Assembly (NCBI RefSeq): GCF_010548305.1
Contig: NZ_JAAGLV010000025.1
Coordinates: 62,001 to 126,000 of the forward strand
Reading direction: 5' to 3'
Origin: Streptomyces sp. SID13031
GTDB taxonomy: Bacteria > Actinomycetota > Actinomycetes > Propionibacteriales > Kribbellaceae
DNA: 64,000 nucleotides
The position numbers were made by a program, and so were the translations under genes. Of the stretch, positions 35,251 to 44,618 are shown one piece after another (the stretch's first letter is position 1; the number at the start of each line of letters is the position of its first letter). The notes beneath the pieces were generated by a model. The model did no database searches. It had not been told where the DNA came from and worked only from the letters and a program-made list of their open reading frames with translations.

Positions 35251-36420
35251 ATGAACGCCGTCGAGCGGCTCCGGCACCAACCAGACACGGTGCTGTCGGT
35301 GACTCTCGCGGCAATCATTGCCGTGGAGGTTTCGGCGTTCGAACCCGCAGAGCAGACAAAGGCGCTCCCTTTCGCTATCGTCGCCGGCCTAGCTCTGGCT
35401 CTGCGCCGCCGCCTGCCTCTGCTCGCCTTCCTCCTCGCGTGGCTCGGCCTCGCCGGTCTGTCCGTGTTCGCGATCGGGTTCGACAACGACTCGCTGTCGT
35501 TCGTCGCGATCTTCCTGATCGCGCACTACTCACTCGGCCGGTGGACTACCGGCGTCGAGGCGGGCGCGGGAGTGGTGTGCGTCCTCGCCTCGACGGTGGC
35601 CTTTACCCTCGGCGATGCGGCGACCAATGACGGCGTGTCGAATATCGATGTGGGAGACATCGCCTTCGCGCTCGGGATCGTCGCCGGCCCCTGGGCGGCA
35701 GGGCTCGCAATCCGACTACGCCAAGAGCGTGAAGTCGCCCTGAAATCCGTCAATCAGCGGCTCGAGACCGAGCGGAACGAGTTGGCCCGCCGCGCCGTGA
35801 TCGCCGAGCGAGCCCGAATCGCCCGGGATCTGCATGACGTTGTCTCCCACGCCATCTCGGTGACCGTCATCCAAGCCCGAGGCGCTCGCCGGACACTCGG
35901 CCACGACGAGGAAGGGGTACGGCGCGCGCTCGATGCCATCGAACACACCAACGCCCAAGCCCTCGGCGACATGCGCCGATTGCTCGCCGTTCTCCGCGAC
36001 GCCGAGGGCGACAGCCCGGCCAGCCCGCCTCCGTCGTTGACCAGGCTGGACGACTTGCTCGACGACGTACGGCGATCCGGACTCGACATCACCCTCGAAG
36101 ACAACGGCCACGGTCCCGATATACCGCCAGGCGTCGACCTGTCCGCATACCGGATCGTGCAGGAAGCGTTGACTAACGTGCTCAAACACGCCGACGCAGC
36201 GACGGTGCGGATACGCCTGGAGTACAACGCCGACTCACTGACCCTGACTGTCTCGGACGATGGAACCCTTCCCCCAACCGACGGGCAACCACCAGGACAC
36301 GGACTCATCGGCATCCGCGAGCGAGTCTCCGTTATCGGTGGTGAGGTCGAGGCCGGCCCCGCGCCAGGAGGCGGCTACATCATCACGGCGCGCCTGCCGT
36401 ACTTCGTGGAGTCATCGTGA
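35251..36420 (+). CDS. NarL-type sensor histidine kinase
   Basis: 389 residues from the ATG at 35251 (the frame is open to 35125). N-terminal membrane part has about five spans (to residue ~150). The dimerisation/phospho-acceptor helix (HisKA_3) reads ERARIARDLHDVVSHAISV with His195. The HATPase domain has YRIVQEALTNVLKHADA (N box), SDDG and GHGLIGIRERV. It signals to the response regulator at 36417, whose GTG start overlaps its stop by four bases. The stimulus is unknown. Confidence 0.9.
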   Translation: MNAVERLRHQPDTVLSVTLAAIIAVEVSAFEPAEQTKALPFAIVAGLALALRRRLPLLAFLLAWLGLAGLSVFAIGFDNDSLSFVAIFLIAHYSLGRWTTGVEAGAGVVCVLASTVAFTLGDAATNDGVSNIDVGDIAFALGIVAGPWAAGLAIRLRQEREVALKSVNQRLETERNELARRAVIAERARIARDLHDVVSHAISVTVIQARGARRTLGHDEEGVRRALDAIEHTNAQALGDMRRLLAVLRDAEGDSPASPPPSLTRLDDLLDDVRRSGLDITLEDNGHGPDIPPGVDLSAYRIVQEALTNVLKHADAATVRIRLEYNADSLTLTVSDDGTLPPTDGQPPGHGLIGIRERVSVIGGEVEAGPAPGGGYIITARLPYFVESS

Positions 36421-37091
36421 TCCGCGTCGTCATCGCCGACGACCAGCCGTTGGTCCGCACTGGACTACGCATGATCCTGGCCGTCGAGCCCGACATTGAG
36501 GTGGTCGGCGAGGCGGCCGACGGCATCGAGGCCGCGACACGATGCTCCGAAACCAAGCCAGATGTCGTACTCATGGACGTCCGAATGCCGCACATGGACG
36601 GCATCGCATCGACCCGGCTGATCACTGCTCAGACAGACCCGCCGCGGGTGCTGATGCTCACCACCTACGACCTCGACGAAGTGGTGTACGACGCCTTGCG
36701 GGCTGGCGCGAGCGGCTTCCTGCTCAAGGACGCGCCGGAGGAGCGGCTTACCACCGCGATCCGCGTGGTCGCCGATGGCGGCGCGCTCTTCGCGCCGAGC
36801 GTGACCAAGCGACTCATCGAAGAATTCGCCCGCCAGCAGCCAGCGCAGCCGGCAGCGACCCTCAGCGACCTGACCGTCCGGGAGACCGAAGTACTGCGCC
36901 TGATCGCACGCGGTCTCAGCAACACGGAGATCAGTGCGGCCCTGTACGTCACCGAAAACACCGTGAAGACCCACGTAGCCCGGATCCTCATGAAACTCGA
37001 ACTGCGGGACCGAGTGCAGGCCGTGGTCGTGGCCTACGAGTCCGGGCTAATACGACCCTCCGGCAGCCAGGCAGGAAACAAGTCGCGATAG
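36417..37091 (+). CDS. LuxR/NarL-family response regulator
   Basis: 224 residues from a GTG that overlaps the kinase stop. Receiver domain: IRVVIADDQPLVRTGL with the acidic pair, phospho-acceptor Asp54 in VVLMDVRMPHMDG, LMLTTYDLD and GFLLKDAPEE. C-terminal LuxR HTH: LTVRETEVLRLIARGLSN through NTVKTHVARILMKL. It is the partner of the kinase at 35251-36420. The divergent membrane-protein gene at 34639-35088 is a candidate target. Confidence 0.93.
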   Translation: MIRVVIADDQPLVRTGLRMILAVEPDIEVVGEAADGIEAATRCSETKPDVVLMDVRMPHMDGIASTRLITAQTDPPRVLMLTTYDLDEVVYDALRAGASGFLLKDAPEERLTTAIRVVADGGALFAPSVTKRLIEEFARQQPAQPAATLSDLTVRETEVLRLIARGLSNTEISAALYVTENTVKTHVARILMKLELRDRVQAVVVAYESGLIRPSGSQAGNKSR

Positions 37092-37441
37092 CCAGCGGCC
37101 CACGACACAACAGGCAGCCACCGCACTCGGAACGAGTCTTTCACCGTCGTGGGCGCTCCCTGCGCGCCAGCGTCATCTGCCACCGCACGATCCTTCTGCC
37201 GTTCAGGCACTCCCGTACGCCAACGAAGGGACGCTGCACTAATCACACGATCCCAACTGCCGCGGGCCAGACGTCCTCGACGCTCGGGCAAGTTGAGGCC
37301 GTCTGCGCGCAGGCCTACCCAGGTCTGCGCGTCGGAGTCCATCGAGCAACTGTGGAGCACTTTGTGGAACGAGCTGGCAAGTAACAGAGTTTCTGAAGTC
37401 GACAAGAGCCGGACTCATCGTGGTTCTTGAGGCTCAAATCG
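37092..37441. other. Intergenic after the two-component operon
   Basis: No gene supported. Several short overlapping frames lack family resemblance. It ends at a tRNA-like sequence. Confidence 0.35.
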
Positions 37442-37509
37442 GCCCCTGCCGATGCGGTCCGGCGGCCTTTGATCCGGTGGTCGCAGGTTCGAGTCCTGCC
37501 GGGGGCGCC
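37442..37509 (+). other. Degenerate tRNA-like sequence
   Basis: GCCCCTG at 37442-37448 can pair with CGGGGGC at 37500-37506 to give a seven-base acceptor stem (one G-T). A perfect T-arm GCAGG-TTCGAGT-CCTGC follows the variable region, and the piece ends GCC then T, so CCA is incomplete. The D-arm and anticodon arm are too short or mispaired for a working tRNA (about 66 bases in all). It is either a decayed tRNA gene or an attachment-site relic. Confidence 0.5.
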
Positions 37510-37752
37510 TTTGGTGACCAGGGCATATGCCTCACCCGACATGTGCCCTGCTTCGGTTGTGGAAAGGTTTGTGAAACAGACGAACCTAGACTGTCCCCGC
37601 AGGGGTGGGGAGAGTTGCGTTCCAGCCGGTGCGGCTGTCCGCCGGCACAGTGCAAGGCGTGCGAGACGGCTTGGTGAATGCGATCGGTTGGCGCGGACCG
37701 AGCCGGGCGATCGGCTCGGACCGACCAGGGAGTGCAATGGTGGGACCGAGAG

Positions 37753-38064
37753 GTGCAGGCAGTCGTCTTTGACCTTGACGGTGTTCTGGTGGACTCCGAG
37801 CAGCAGTGGGACGAGGTCCGTCGCGGGGTCGCCGTCGAAGCTGGCCGGCCTTGGCCCGACGGCGCGACCCGTGCATTGCAGGGTATGAGCACGCCAGAGC
37901 AGTCGGCCTACCGGTCCGCAGCGCCGGCGCCCGACCACGGCCACCCTCCGGGTCGAGCGGCCGTCCGCATGGCGTCGGACGCACCGCGCCGGTCGGAAGG
38001 CATACCGGGGTCAGGACGCTATGCCGGAATCGTCCGAGGCGGCAGCTATCTTCACGCTTCGTGA
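37753..38064 (+). pseudogene. HAD-hydrolase N-terminal fragment
   Basis: From a GTG at 37753 the frame reads VQAVVFDLDGVLVDSEQQWD with the catalytic DxD motif (DLDGV) of the haloacid dehalogenase superfamily, then AVEAGRPWPDGATRALQGMS typical of the beta-phosphoglucomutase-like cap. After about 57 residues the resemblance ends and unrelated sequence runs to a stop at 38064. Three quarters of the gene is missing. Confidence 0.65.
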
Positions 38065-38525
38065 AGGTAGCCGATCTGTCCATGGAGCAGTTCGTATCGT
38101 GGCGTTTGAACAGAATGTTCGATGACGCACCGCAGATCTGGCCGAGCTGGACAACCCCGAGTCGACGCGGTTCCGCGTCCAGCCGCAGTTGTCTGGCTGC
38201 TGGCGCTCCCGACGCGACGGGACCGTGTCTTACGTCGGCTTGCTTTGGCCGCCGAGAACGCGCGGGACATCCGCCAGGATGGACGATGTAGGTCGCGAGA
38301 TGCGCGGCCGAGCACACCAGCCGGACCTAGCGTCACTATGCGAAGCGGAAGAAGGATGGAGCGAACCAGCCTCAGGAGGCCAGCTCGTCGGGCTACCTGC
38401 GGACCATCGTCCAGACCAGGCCCGATGCAGGATGGAGGCTGACCAGGGTCGAGTTCCTCCAAGTCGGTCATTCATAGCGCACCGCCGTCGTAGCATGAAA
38501 GGAACCAGACTCGGCAGGGGGACGC
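38065..38525. other. Intergenic before the WD40/STAND module
   Basis: No gene supported. It contains the upstream region of the small protein at 38526, whose ribosome binding site is AGGGGG. Confidence 0.35.
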
Positions 38526-38924
38526 ATGGATCCCGTCACTCTCATCGTCACCGCACTCGCTGCGGGAGCAACGGCCGGACTCGGCGACACGGTCTCGCAG
38601 GCGATCAAGGACGCGTACGGCGCGCTCAAATCGTTGATCCGCGTGCGACTTCGCGAGCGGGCTGACGGCGACCTGGTTCTTGACCGCTATGAGAAGGCGC
38701 CAAAGACCTGGGAAGAACCACTCAAGTCCGAACTCGAGGAGGCCGGCGTCGGTGCGGATGCTGAGCTGATAGCAACCGCAGGGCGACTCATCGAACTCAT
38801 CAAGGCCGAGAACCCCGGCGCCCTGATGAAGTACAACGTCGACGCGAGCTCGGCCCAGGGGGTCCAGATCGGCGACCACGGCACGCAGCACAATGTGTTT
38901 CCAGACAGACCGGGACCGCCGTAG
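38526..38924 (+). CDS. Small putative effector with C-terminal amyloid-signalling-like motif
   Basis: 132 residues. The N-terminal helix is hydrophobic and glycine/alanine rich (DPVTLIVTALAAGATAGLGD), followed by amphipathic helices to about residue 97 (SQAIKDAYGALKSLI, TWEEPLKSELEEAG, LIATAGRLIELI). The C-terminus carries YNVDASSAQ-GVQIGDHGTQHNVF (residues 103-125). The same motif recurs in the next, broken ORF and near the N-terminus of the STAND/WD40 protein downstream. Shared short motifs of this type, between a small helical protein and an NLR-like receptor, are the signature of bacterial amyloid signalling sequences (BASS), described for NLR-associated effectors. The hydrophobic first helix would suit a membrane-perforating (Bell/HeLo-like) domain; that is inference. 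Confidence 0.72.
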   Translation: MDPVTLIVTALAAGATAGLGDTVSQAIKDAYGALKSLIRVRLRERADGDLVLDRYEKAPKTWEEPLKSELEEAGVGADAELIATAGRLIELIKAENPGALMKYNVDASSAQGVQIGDHGTQHNVFPDRPGPP

Positions 38925-38965
38925 GCCTCGCCGAGGCAAGCACACCTGGCAACTGGAGGAACGAC

Positions 38966-39356
38966 ATGGCCGATGACACCGATGACGTCACTCCAGTCGA
39001 CCCGAGCGATGATGGAGTGAGTACGAGGTCGACGCGCCGGACGCATCCGGGGTGCAGGTCGGGGACCGCAATACCCGGGTGAACTACTTCGGGCCGTCGG
39101 TCACGCCCAGTGCGTCCGACGGCTGTCCTGCACCTACCGGCCGGGCGGCCGTGCGGTCGCGAATGGCAACACCTCCTCGACCACGCCGGCGGCTCCCCAT
39201 CACTGCTCGCGACAACCTGACCGCCCAACCCACCGGGCCCAACCAACGAACCGTGGAACACCCTGACTGCAAGGTAGGGCGCCAACCCTGGTCCGTACCC
39301 GGACACCCGCCAAGTATCCCGAGGCCCCGACCCTCGGCTCTTCCGTCCGAGGCTTA
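38966..39356 (+). pseudogene. Second motif-bearing small ORF, frameshifted
   Basis: Starts ATG at 38966 with GGAGG about ten bases upstream and reads MADDTDDVTPVDPSDDG. After a shift near 39016-39022 the neighbouring frame continues EYEVDAPDAS and GVQVGDRNTRVNYFGPS, a close copy of the motif in the preceding gene. That frame then runs open to 39357 without recognisable sequence. It may be a second effector or an adaptor; the frameshift could be an assembly error. Confidence 0.55.
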
Positions 39357-39538
39357 GTGTGCACGTTCTGGGTTCTGACGCGTATCAGTCTGGTCTGTTG
39401 GCCCTCATGGGGTAGAGACGAGCGAAGAGGGCAGACGACCGCGACTTCGGCGAGTTGTTCAAGGTACCAGGGGTTACGTCGCGACCGGACTTACCCCAGA
39501 CTGACCGTGGGATCTCTAGACGAGAAGGCTGGCGATCA

Positions 39539-42500
39539 ATGAGTCCAGGTTCCGATCCGCGGCGTCCTGATTTCGATCAGGGTGCTGCATCGGACGTCAC
39601 GAAGTCCGACGACCCCACGGAAGCTTCCTCAGGTCCACAGCCAGTCGACGCTCGCGGCGCAATGGGTCTACAGGTCGGCGACAGCAACATCCAGTACGTC
39701 TACACGTACAACCGGTCCTCCGATACGGACGATGCTTTCCCACCCGCCATGACCGTTTCTGGGACGGTAGAGTCACCGTACCGTGGTCTGAACGCGTTCG
39801 ACGAACGCGATGCAGTGTTTTTTTTCGGTCGCGAAGCCGCAACAGCAGCGGTACTGGAGCGGATGTCGGCACAGCTACACGCGTCTGGACCGTTGGTGGT
39901 TTCAGGTGTTTCTGGTGCTGGCAAGTCGTCCCTGCTGCAGGCCGGAGTCCTCCCTCTGCTCCGCGGGAAGGGCCTGAGGGCCGTACAAGAAGCAGCAGTG
40001 TGGCCATGCCTCATGTTTACACCTGGCTCTGCGCCTCTGGACGAACTCGCTGTCGCTGTCGCATCGCTGGCCGGCAGCGACGCTGCGGAGCTCCGGCGAG
40101 GTCTAGGCTCAGATCCTGGCAGCTTCAGGCTTACCGCCCGTCAGGCCGCTGCTTCGCGACGAGGCGACGGCAGTCAGCCTCGACTCGTGCTGGTGATCGA
40201 TCAGTTCGAGCAGCTATTCACGCAATGCCAGGATGAGGTTGAACGCGAAGCGTTCCTCACGGCGATCGACAGCGCGACAGCTGCGGTCAATGGGCACGCT
40301 GCGGCGGCGTTGGTCATCCTCAGCGTCCGGGCCGATTTCGAAGCACGTTGCGCTGAGTATCCGACATTGAAGGAATCCATCCAGAACAGGTACCTCGTCA
40401 CGTCGATGACGGATCGGCAACTCGAGCTGGCCGTTACGGAACCCCCCAAGAAGCTGGACGCTCACGTCGATAACGAGCTCGTCGAAGCCTTGCTGCGTGA
40501 GATGAAAGGCCGCAAAACAGCCATCAGAGCTGCGTCGTCGCCCACGTCAGGAGGCGTGTTCGGCGCTGGTGTGCTGCCACTGCTCTCACATTCCCTCGAC
40601 CAAGCGTGGCGGACCCGTGTCGATCCGAAGAACCTCACATTGGCTGACTACGAGCGAGCCGGCGGCATCGAGGGAGCCGTCAGAACCAGCGCGGGTAGCG
40701 CCTACGCCAAACTCACCCCGAGCCAGCAACCGATGGCGCGACAGGTCTTCATCCGGCTAACCACGACGACTGCCGACGGCGTGGACGCCGCCGACCGAGT
40801 CAACCGCGACGACCTGATTCGGGACGTTGTGGGTGCACCCGCCAAGGATGTCGAGGCGGTGTTGGAAGGGTTCGCGGCTGAGCGCCTCGTGACTCTGGGA
40901 AGCCGCACTGTAGAGATAGCTCACGAAGTGCTGCTGACGGCCTGGCCGCTCTTGCGTGATTGGCTGGTCGAAACTCACGCTGATCGAGTGGTGCGTAGCC
41001 GCATTCACCACGCCGCAACTGAATGGCTCGGCCACAACCATGATCCGTCGTATCTCTATCGTGGAACTCCTCTCGACCTTGCTACCGAAACGGTCGATCG
41101 ACTCGGCGCTGATCCAGCCCGATATCCGCCACTTAGCGAAATTGACCGGGACTTCCTCAACGCAGGCCTCCGAGCCCGCCGCCGAGAGTCCCAGCGACGG
41201 CACGCATTCACCGGAGCACTGATGGGTCTGGTTCTCGCAACCGGCTTAGTCGCTGTCCTGGCGATTCGTGCCAGCCAAACGGCGAGCCAGCAACGTGACA
41301 TTGCGGTATCCCAGCAGTTGATAAGAGAAGGTGAGGATCTGGGCGGTGCTGACCCTGCTAACGCGCGGCTGAAAAGCCTTGCGGCCTGGCGCATCCATCC
41401 TTCCGACGGTGCGCGGTACGCCATGATTGCAGCTGCATCGCTACCGGGCATCGCCGTCATGACCGGTCACACCGGTAGCGTTTTTTCGGCGGCGTTCAGC
41501 CCGGACGGCAAAACCCTCGCCAGCGGTGCTTACGACAAGTGGCTGCGGGTGTGGGATGTGGCCGGCCGCCAGCCGGTTAGTTCCCTGCTGACCGGTCCAC
41601 AGACCGGTGCCGTGTTGTCGGTGGCGTTCAGCCCGGACGGCGAAACCCTCGCCAGCGGCGGCTGGGACCGCACCGTACGACTGTGGGATGTGGCCAGCCA
41701 CCGGCCAATCGGTTCCCCGCTGACCGGCCACGTGGGTGCAATCGAGTCGGTGGCATTCAGCCCCGACGGCAACACCCTCGCCAGCGGCGGCCGGGACAGC
41801 ACCGTACGACTGTGGGATGTGGCCAGCCACCGCCCGATCGGCTCCCCGCTGACCGGCCACGTGGGTGCAATCGAGTCGGTGGCATTCAGCCCGGACGGCA
41901 AGACCCTCGCCAGCGGCGGCTGGGACGACACGATACGAATGTGGGATGTGGCCAGCCACCGCCCGATCGGCTCCCCGCTCACCGGTCACGGCGATTACGT
42001 TGAGTCGGTCACGTTCAGCCCGGACGGCAAAACCCTCGCCAGCGGCGGCTGGGACGACACGATACGAATGTGGGATGTGGCCAGCCACCGCCCGATCGGT
42101 TCCCGGCTCACCGGTCACACCGGTGGCGTTTGGTCGGTGGCGTTCAGCCCGGACGGCAAGACCCTCGCCAGCGGTGGCCGGGAAAGCACGATATTACTGT
42201 GGGATGTGGCCAGCCACCGGCGAATCGGCTCACCGCTCACCGGCCACGTGGGTCCTATCTTCGCGGTGGCGTTCAGCCCGGACGGCGAAACCCTCGCCAG
42301 CGGCGGCTGGGACAGCACCGTACGACTGTGGGATGTGGCCAGCCACCGCCCGACCGGATCCCCGCTCACCGGTCACACCGGTGACGTTGAGGCGGTGGCG
42401 TTCAGCCCGGACGGCGAAACTCTCGCCAGCGGCGGCTGGGACAGCACCGTACGACTGTGGGATGTGGCCGGCCACCGGCCGATCGGATCCCCGATCAAAA

Positions 42501-43357
42501 GTCACCGGGGTCCTGTCGAGTCGGTGGCGTTCAGCCCCGACGGCGAAACCCTCGCCAGCGGCGGCCGGGACAGCACCGTACGACTGTGGGATGTGGCCAG
42601 CCACCGCCCGACCGGATCCCCGATCACCGGTCACACCGGTGGCGTTTCGTCGGTGGCGTTCAGCCCCGACGGCAAAACCCTCGCCAGCGGCGGCCGGGAC
42701 AGCACCGTACGACTGTGGGACGTGGCCAGCCACAGGCGAATCGGCTCCCCGCTCACCGGCCACGGGGGTCCTGTCAACTCGGTGGCGTTCAGCCCGGACG
42801 GCAAAACCCTCGCCAGCGGCAGCTCGGACAACACGACACGACTGTGGGATGTGGCCAGCCACCGCCCGACCGGATCCCCGCTCACCCCTAACCACGCCGG
42901 TAGCGTCGAGTCGGTCACGTTCAGCCCGGACGGCAAAACCCTCGCCAGCGGCAGCGTCGACCAGTCGGTGCGGCTGTGGGATATGGCCAGCCAGCGGCTG
43001 GTCGGTTCCCCCCTCGTCGGCCACACCGGTCAGGTCGAGTCGGTGGCGTTCAGCCCCGACGGCAAGACCCTCGCCAGCGGCGGCCGGGACAGCACCGTAC
43101 GGCTGTGGGATGTGCCCAGCCAGCGGCCAATCGGATCCCCTCTCACCGGCCACGTAGGTCCTGTCAACTCGGTGGCGTTCGGCCCGGACGGCAGTACCTT
43201 CGCCAGCGCCAGATACGACACGGTGCAGGTATGGAACCTTCCTCATTTGGCCGACCCGGCATCATTTCTCTGCAAATCCGTCGGGCAATCCTTCACTTCC
43301 GACCAGTGGCATAGCCTTGTGCCCGAGGGCCCCAGGTACCGCCCGCTTTGCCCGTAA
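39539..43357 (+). CDS. STAND NTPase receptor with N-terminal signalling motif and 14 WD40 repeats
   Basis: 1272 residues from the ATG at 39539, behind GAGAAGG; the frame is open to 39455. Near the N-terminus VDARGAM-GLQVGDSNIQYVYTY (about 38-58) copies the motif of the two upstream ORFs. Next is a conserved nSTAND1-type start (SPYRGLNAFDERDAVFFFGR), Walker A GVSGAGKSSLL (about 123-133) and Walker B LVLVIDQFEQLF (216-227). A winged-helix/arm region ends in a single hydrophobic segment (about 556-577, GALMGLVLATGLVAVLAIRA). Fourteen WD40 repeats (about 635-1250) follow, enough for two seven-bladed propellers. The architecture is that of NLR-like receptors: the propellers sense a ligand, the NTPase oligomerises, and the motif templates the effector. 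The ligand is unknown. Confidence 0.85.
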   Translation: MSPGSDPRRPDFDQGAASDVTKSDDPTEASSGPQPVDARGAMGLQVGDSNIQYVYTYNRSSDTDDAFPPAMTVSGTVESPYRGLNAFDERDAVFFFGREAATAAVLERMSAQLHASGPLVVSGVSGAGKSSLLQAGVLPLLRGKGLRAVQEAAVWPCLMFTPGSAPLDELAVAVASLAGSDAAELRRGLGSDPGSFRLTARQAAASRRGDGSQPRLVLVIDQFEQLFTQCQDEVEREAFLTAIDSATAAVNGHAAAALVILSVRADFEARCAEYPTLKESIQNRYLVTSMTDRQLELAVTEPPKKLDAHVDNELVEALLREMKGRKTAIRAASSPTSGGVFGAGVLPLLSHSLDQAWRTRVDPKNLTLADYERAGGIEGAVRTSAGSAYAKLTPSQQPMARQVFIRLTTTTADGVDAADRVNRDDLIRDVVGAPAKDVEAVLEGFAAERLVTLGSRTVEIAHEVLLTAWPLLRDWLVETHADRVVRSRIHHAATEWLGHNHDPSYLYRGTPLDLATETVDRLGADPARYPPLSEIDRDFLNAGLRARRRESQRRHAFTGALMGLVLATGLVAVLAIRASQTASQQRDIAVSQQLIREGEDLGGADPANARLKSLAAWRIHPSDGARYAMIAAASLPGIAVMTGHTGSVFSAAFSPDGKTLASGAYDKWLRVWDVAGRQPVSSLLTGPQTGAVLSVAFSPDGETLASGGWDRTVRLWDVASHRPIGSPLTGHVGAIESVAFSPDGNTLASGGRDSTVRLWDVASHRPIGSPLTGHVGAIESVAFSPDGKTLASGGWDDTIRMWDVASHRPIGSPLTGHGDYVESVTFSPDGKTLASGGWDDTIRMWDVASHRPIGSRLTGHTGGVWSVAFSPDGKTLASGGRESTILLWDVASHRRIGSPLTGHVGPIFAVAFSPDGETLASGGWDSTVRLWDVASHRPTGSPLTGHTGDVEAVAFSPDGETLASGGWDSTVRLWDVAGHRPIGSPIKSHRGPVESVAFSPDGETLASGGRDSTVRLWDVASHRPTGSPITGHTGGVSSVAFSPDGKTLASGGRDSTVRLWDVASHRRIGSPLTGHGGPVNSVAFSPDGKTLASGSSDNTTRLWDVASHRPTGSPLTPNHAGSVESVTFSPDGKTLASGSVDQSVRLWDMASQRLVGSPLVGHTGQVESVAFSPDGKTLASGGRDSTVRLWDVPSQRPIGSPLTGHVGPVNSVAFGPDGSTFASARYDTVQVWNLPHLADPASFLCKSVGQSFTSDQWHSLVPEGPRYRPLCP
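41458..43240 (+). repeat. Fourteen tandem WD40-coding repeats of about 129 bases
   Basis: Units of about 43 codons follow each other, most with the core FSPDGKTLASGG-DSTVRLWDVASHRP and TGHTG. Long nucleotide blocks are identical between units (for example GACTGTGGGATGTGGCCAG). Differences concentrate at a few positions such as the residues after TGH and before SVAF. High internal identity of this kind suggests recent duplication and gene conversion, as seen in WD40 receptors of fungal HET-type genes. Confidence 0.9.
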
Positions 43358-44195
43358 GCGTGGAATGAACGCTCAACCCTGTCATTAGGCCCCAGCCGTT
43401 GTGTCCGCCACGGCCTGCATGGTCGTCGGTCCAGGTCTGCCCGACCTGGTCTCGCCTGCAGCCAGGCACATCGGGCCGCGCGGCGATGACGCGGATCTAG
43501 CGAAGTTCGGCAGAGATCAGCTTGGCCGTGCCGGTCTCCGGCGGTTCCGCGGCGGCATTGCCGACGGTGTGCTCCGTGGCGGCGAGCTCGACCCGGCCGG
43601 GTTGGCGCCAGCCATTGGACAGGTGCACCCGGTGGCCGCGAAGCCGAGCACGATCTCGGCGCCAAGAAGGGTGCGCATCACGTGACCTTAAGCTACCGCT
43701 GAGATCTCGCCCGCCGCACGTGGCGGCTCCGCCTCATCTCAGTCGCTACGAGCGCTGCGGGCTGAGCCAACGCTCACCAGTTCAGCGTGGGAACGCTCTG
43801 GGAACCAAGAGAGGTCGATTCAAGGCAACTGGAGTCGGGACTGACCGAACTGGTGTTGACTGGTCCCGCCAGGAGAGGAGCAGGTCGGTGGGGACGCGTC
43901 GGTTTCCTAAACCGAGCATCCCTCAACTGAACTGGCAGCTGAGCGATATACCATGCCGACCGTCGGGTGGGCAATTTGGGACAGTCTCCCCTCGGCCGGT
44001 CCCGCCGAGCCTGAATCCTCGCCCCCCGTTGAGTGCCCGCGACTACCCGGCCGATTGCACACAAGTTGCCCGCTGAGCCAATCCCCAGCTTTAGCTCGCG
44101 AGCTGACAGAGTCCGCGACTTTCAGAGGGATGACTCCATCACAAGCAACTAGAGGCGGAGACCCTGCTCGGCGCATCAGGACTGCCGCGCCACAA
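43358..44195. other. Intergenic after the STAND gene
   Basis: About 840 bases. Open frames exist on both strands without family resemblance or good ribosome binding sites. No terminator was recognised with certainty. Confidence 0.4.
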
Positions 44196-44618
44196 CTAAC
44201 TGAAGTCCGTCGGGCCGCCGAACTGGTTCGGAGAAAGTATGCCTATGGCCGTGGCCGTATAGCTGAACCGGTATAGCCAGCCGTCGCTGTCGCTCACGGC
44301 TAGCTTCACAGTGAGCCGTATCCGCTCGTCGAGCTCCCCCACGGCCTCCCCCTGCCAGCCACATCTGTCTACCGCAGCCCCCGCGTTTACCGCGTTACCT
44401 TTGTTGAACCAAGCCGCGAGGGCTGCCATAGACGCAACGTCATCGATCTGTCGCCAGACCGGCCCGATGTTGACATAGAAATCGTCTCTTTCGAACGATC
44501 CACCAATGCCCTTAAAGTTCGCATGCGCCGTCCCTGACATCACCACTAGGTCGCGCCCATCGCCTGTCTTGGTAACCAACCTCTGGCCGTTAGTAACCGT
44601 CCTGACTGTGATTCCCAT
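44196..44618 (-). CDS. Hypothetical protein
   Basis: 140 residues from the ATG at 44618, chosen because GGGAGGG lies four to five bases upstream; the frame is open to 44768. The protein starts MGITVRTVTNGQRLVTK and contains DDFYVNIGPVWRQIDDVA and VDRCGWQGEAVGELDER. It looks like a soluble, beta-rich protein with no signal peptide. I do not recognise it. It stands alone on the minus strand. Confidence 0.55.
   Translation of the reverse strand: MGITVRTVTNGQRLVTKTGDGRDLVVMSGTAHANFKGIGGSFERDDFYVNIGPVWRQIDDVASMAALAAWFNKGNAVNAGAAVDRCGWQGEAVGELDERIRLTVKLAVSDSDGWLYRFSYTATAIGILSPNQFGGPTDFS

Noticed and set aside
38052-38471. Overlapping frames before the small effector gene
   Set aside because: No motif, ribosome binding site or family in any frame.
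41865-43157. Alternative frames of about 430 and 338 codons across the WD40 region
   Set aside because: The repeats make all frames open. Only the frame with FSPDGKTLASG...LWDVAS matches WD40; the others are translations of the same repeats.
41458-43240. Tandem array considered as a CRISPR or satellite repeat
   Set aside because: Units are 129 bases with no unique spacers and encode in-frame WD40 repeats.
43401-43685. Forward frame after the STAND gene
   Set aside because: Weak and antisense frames equally open; no recognisable domain.
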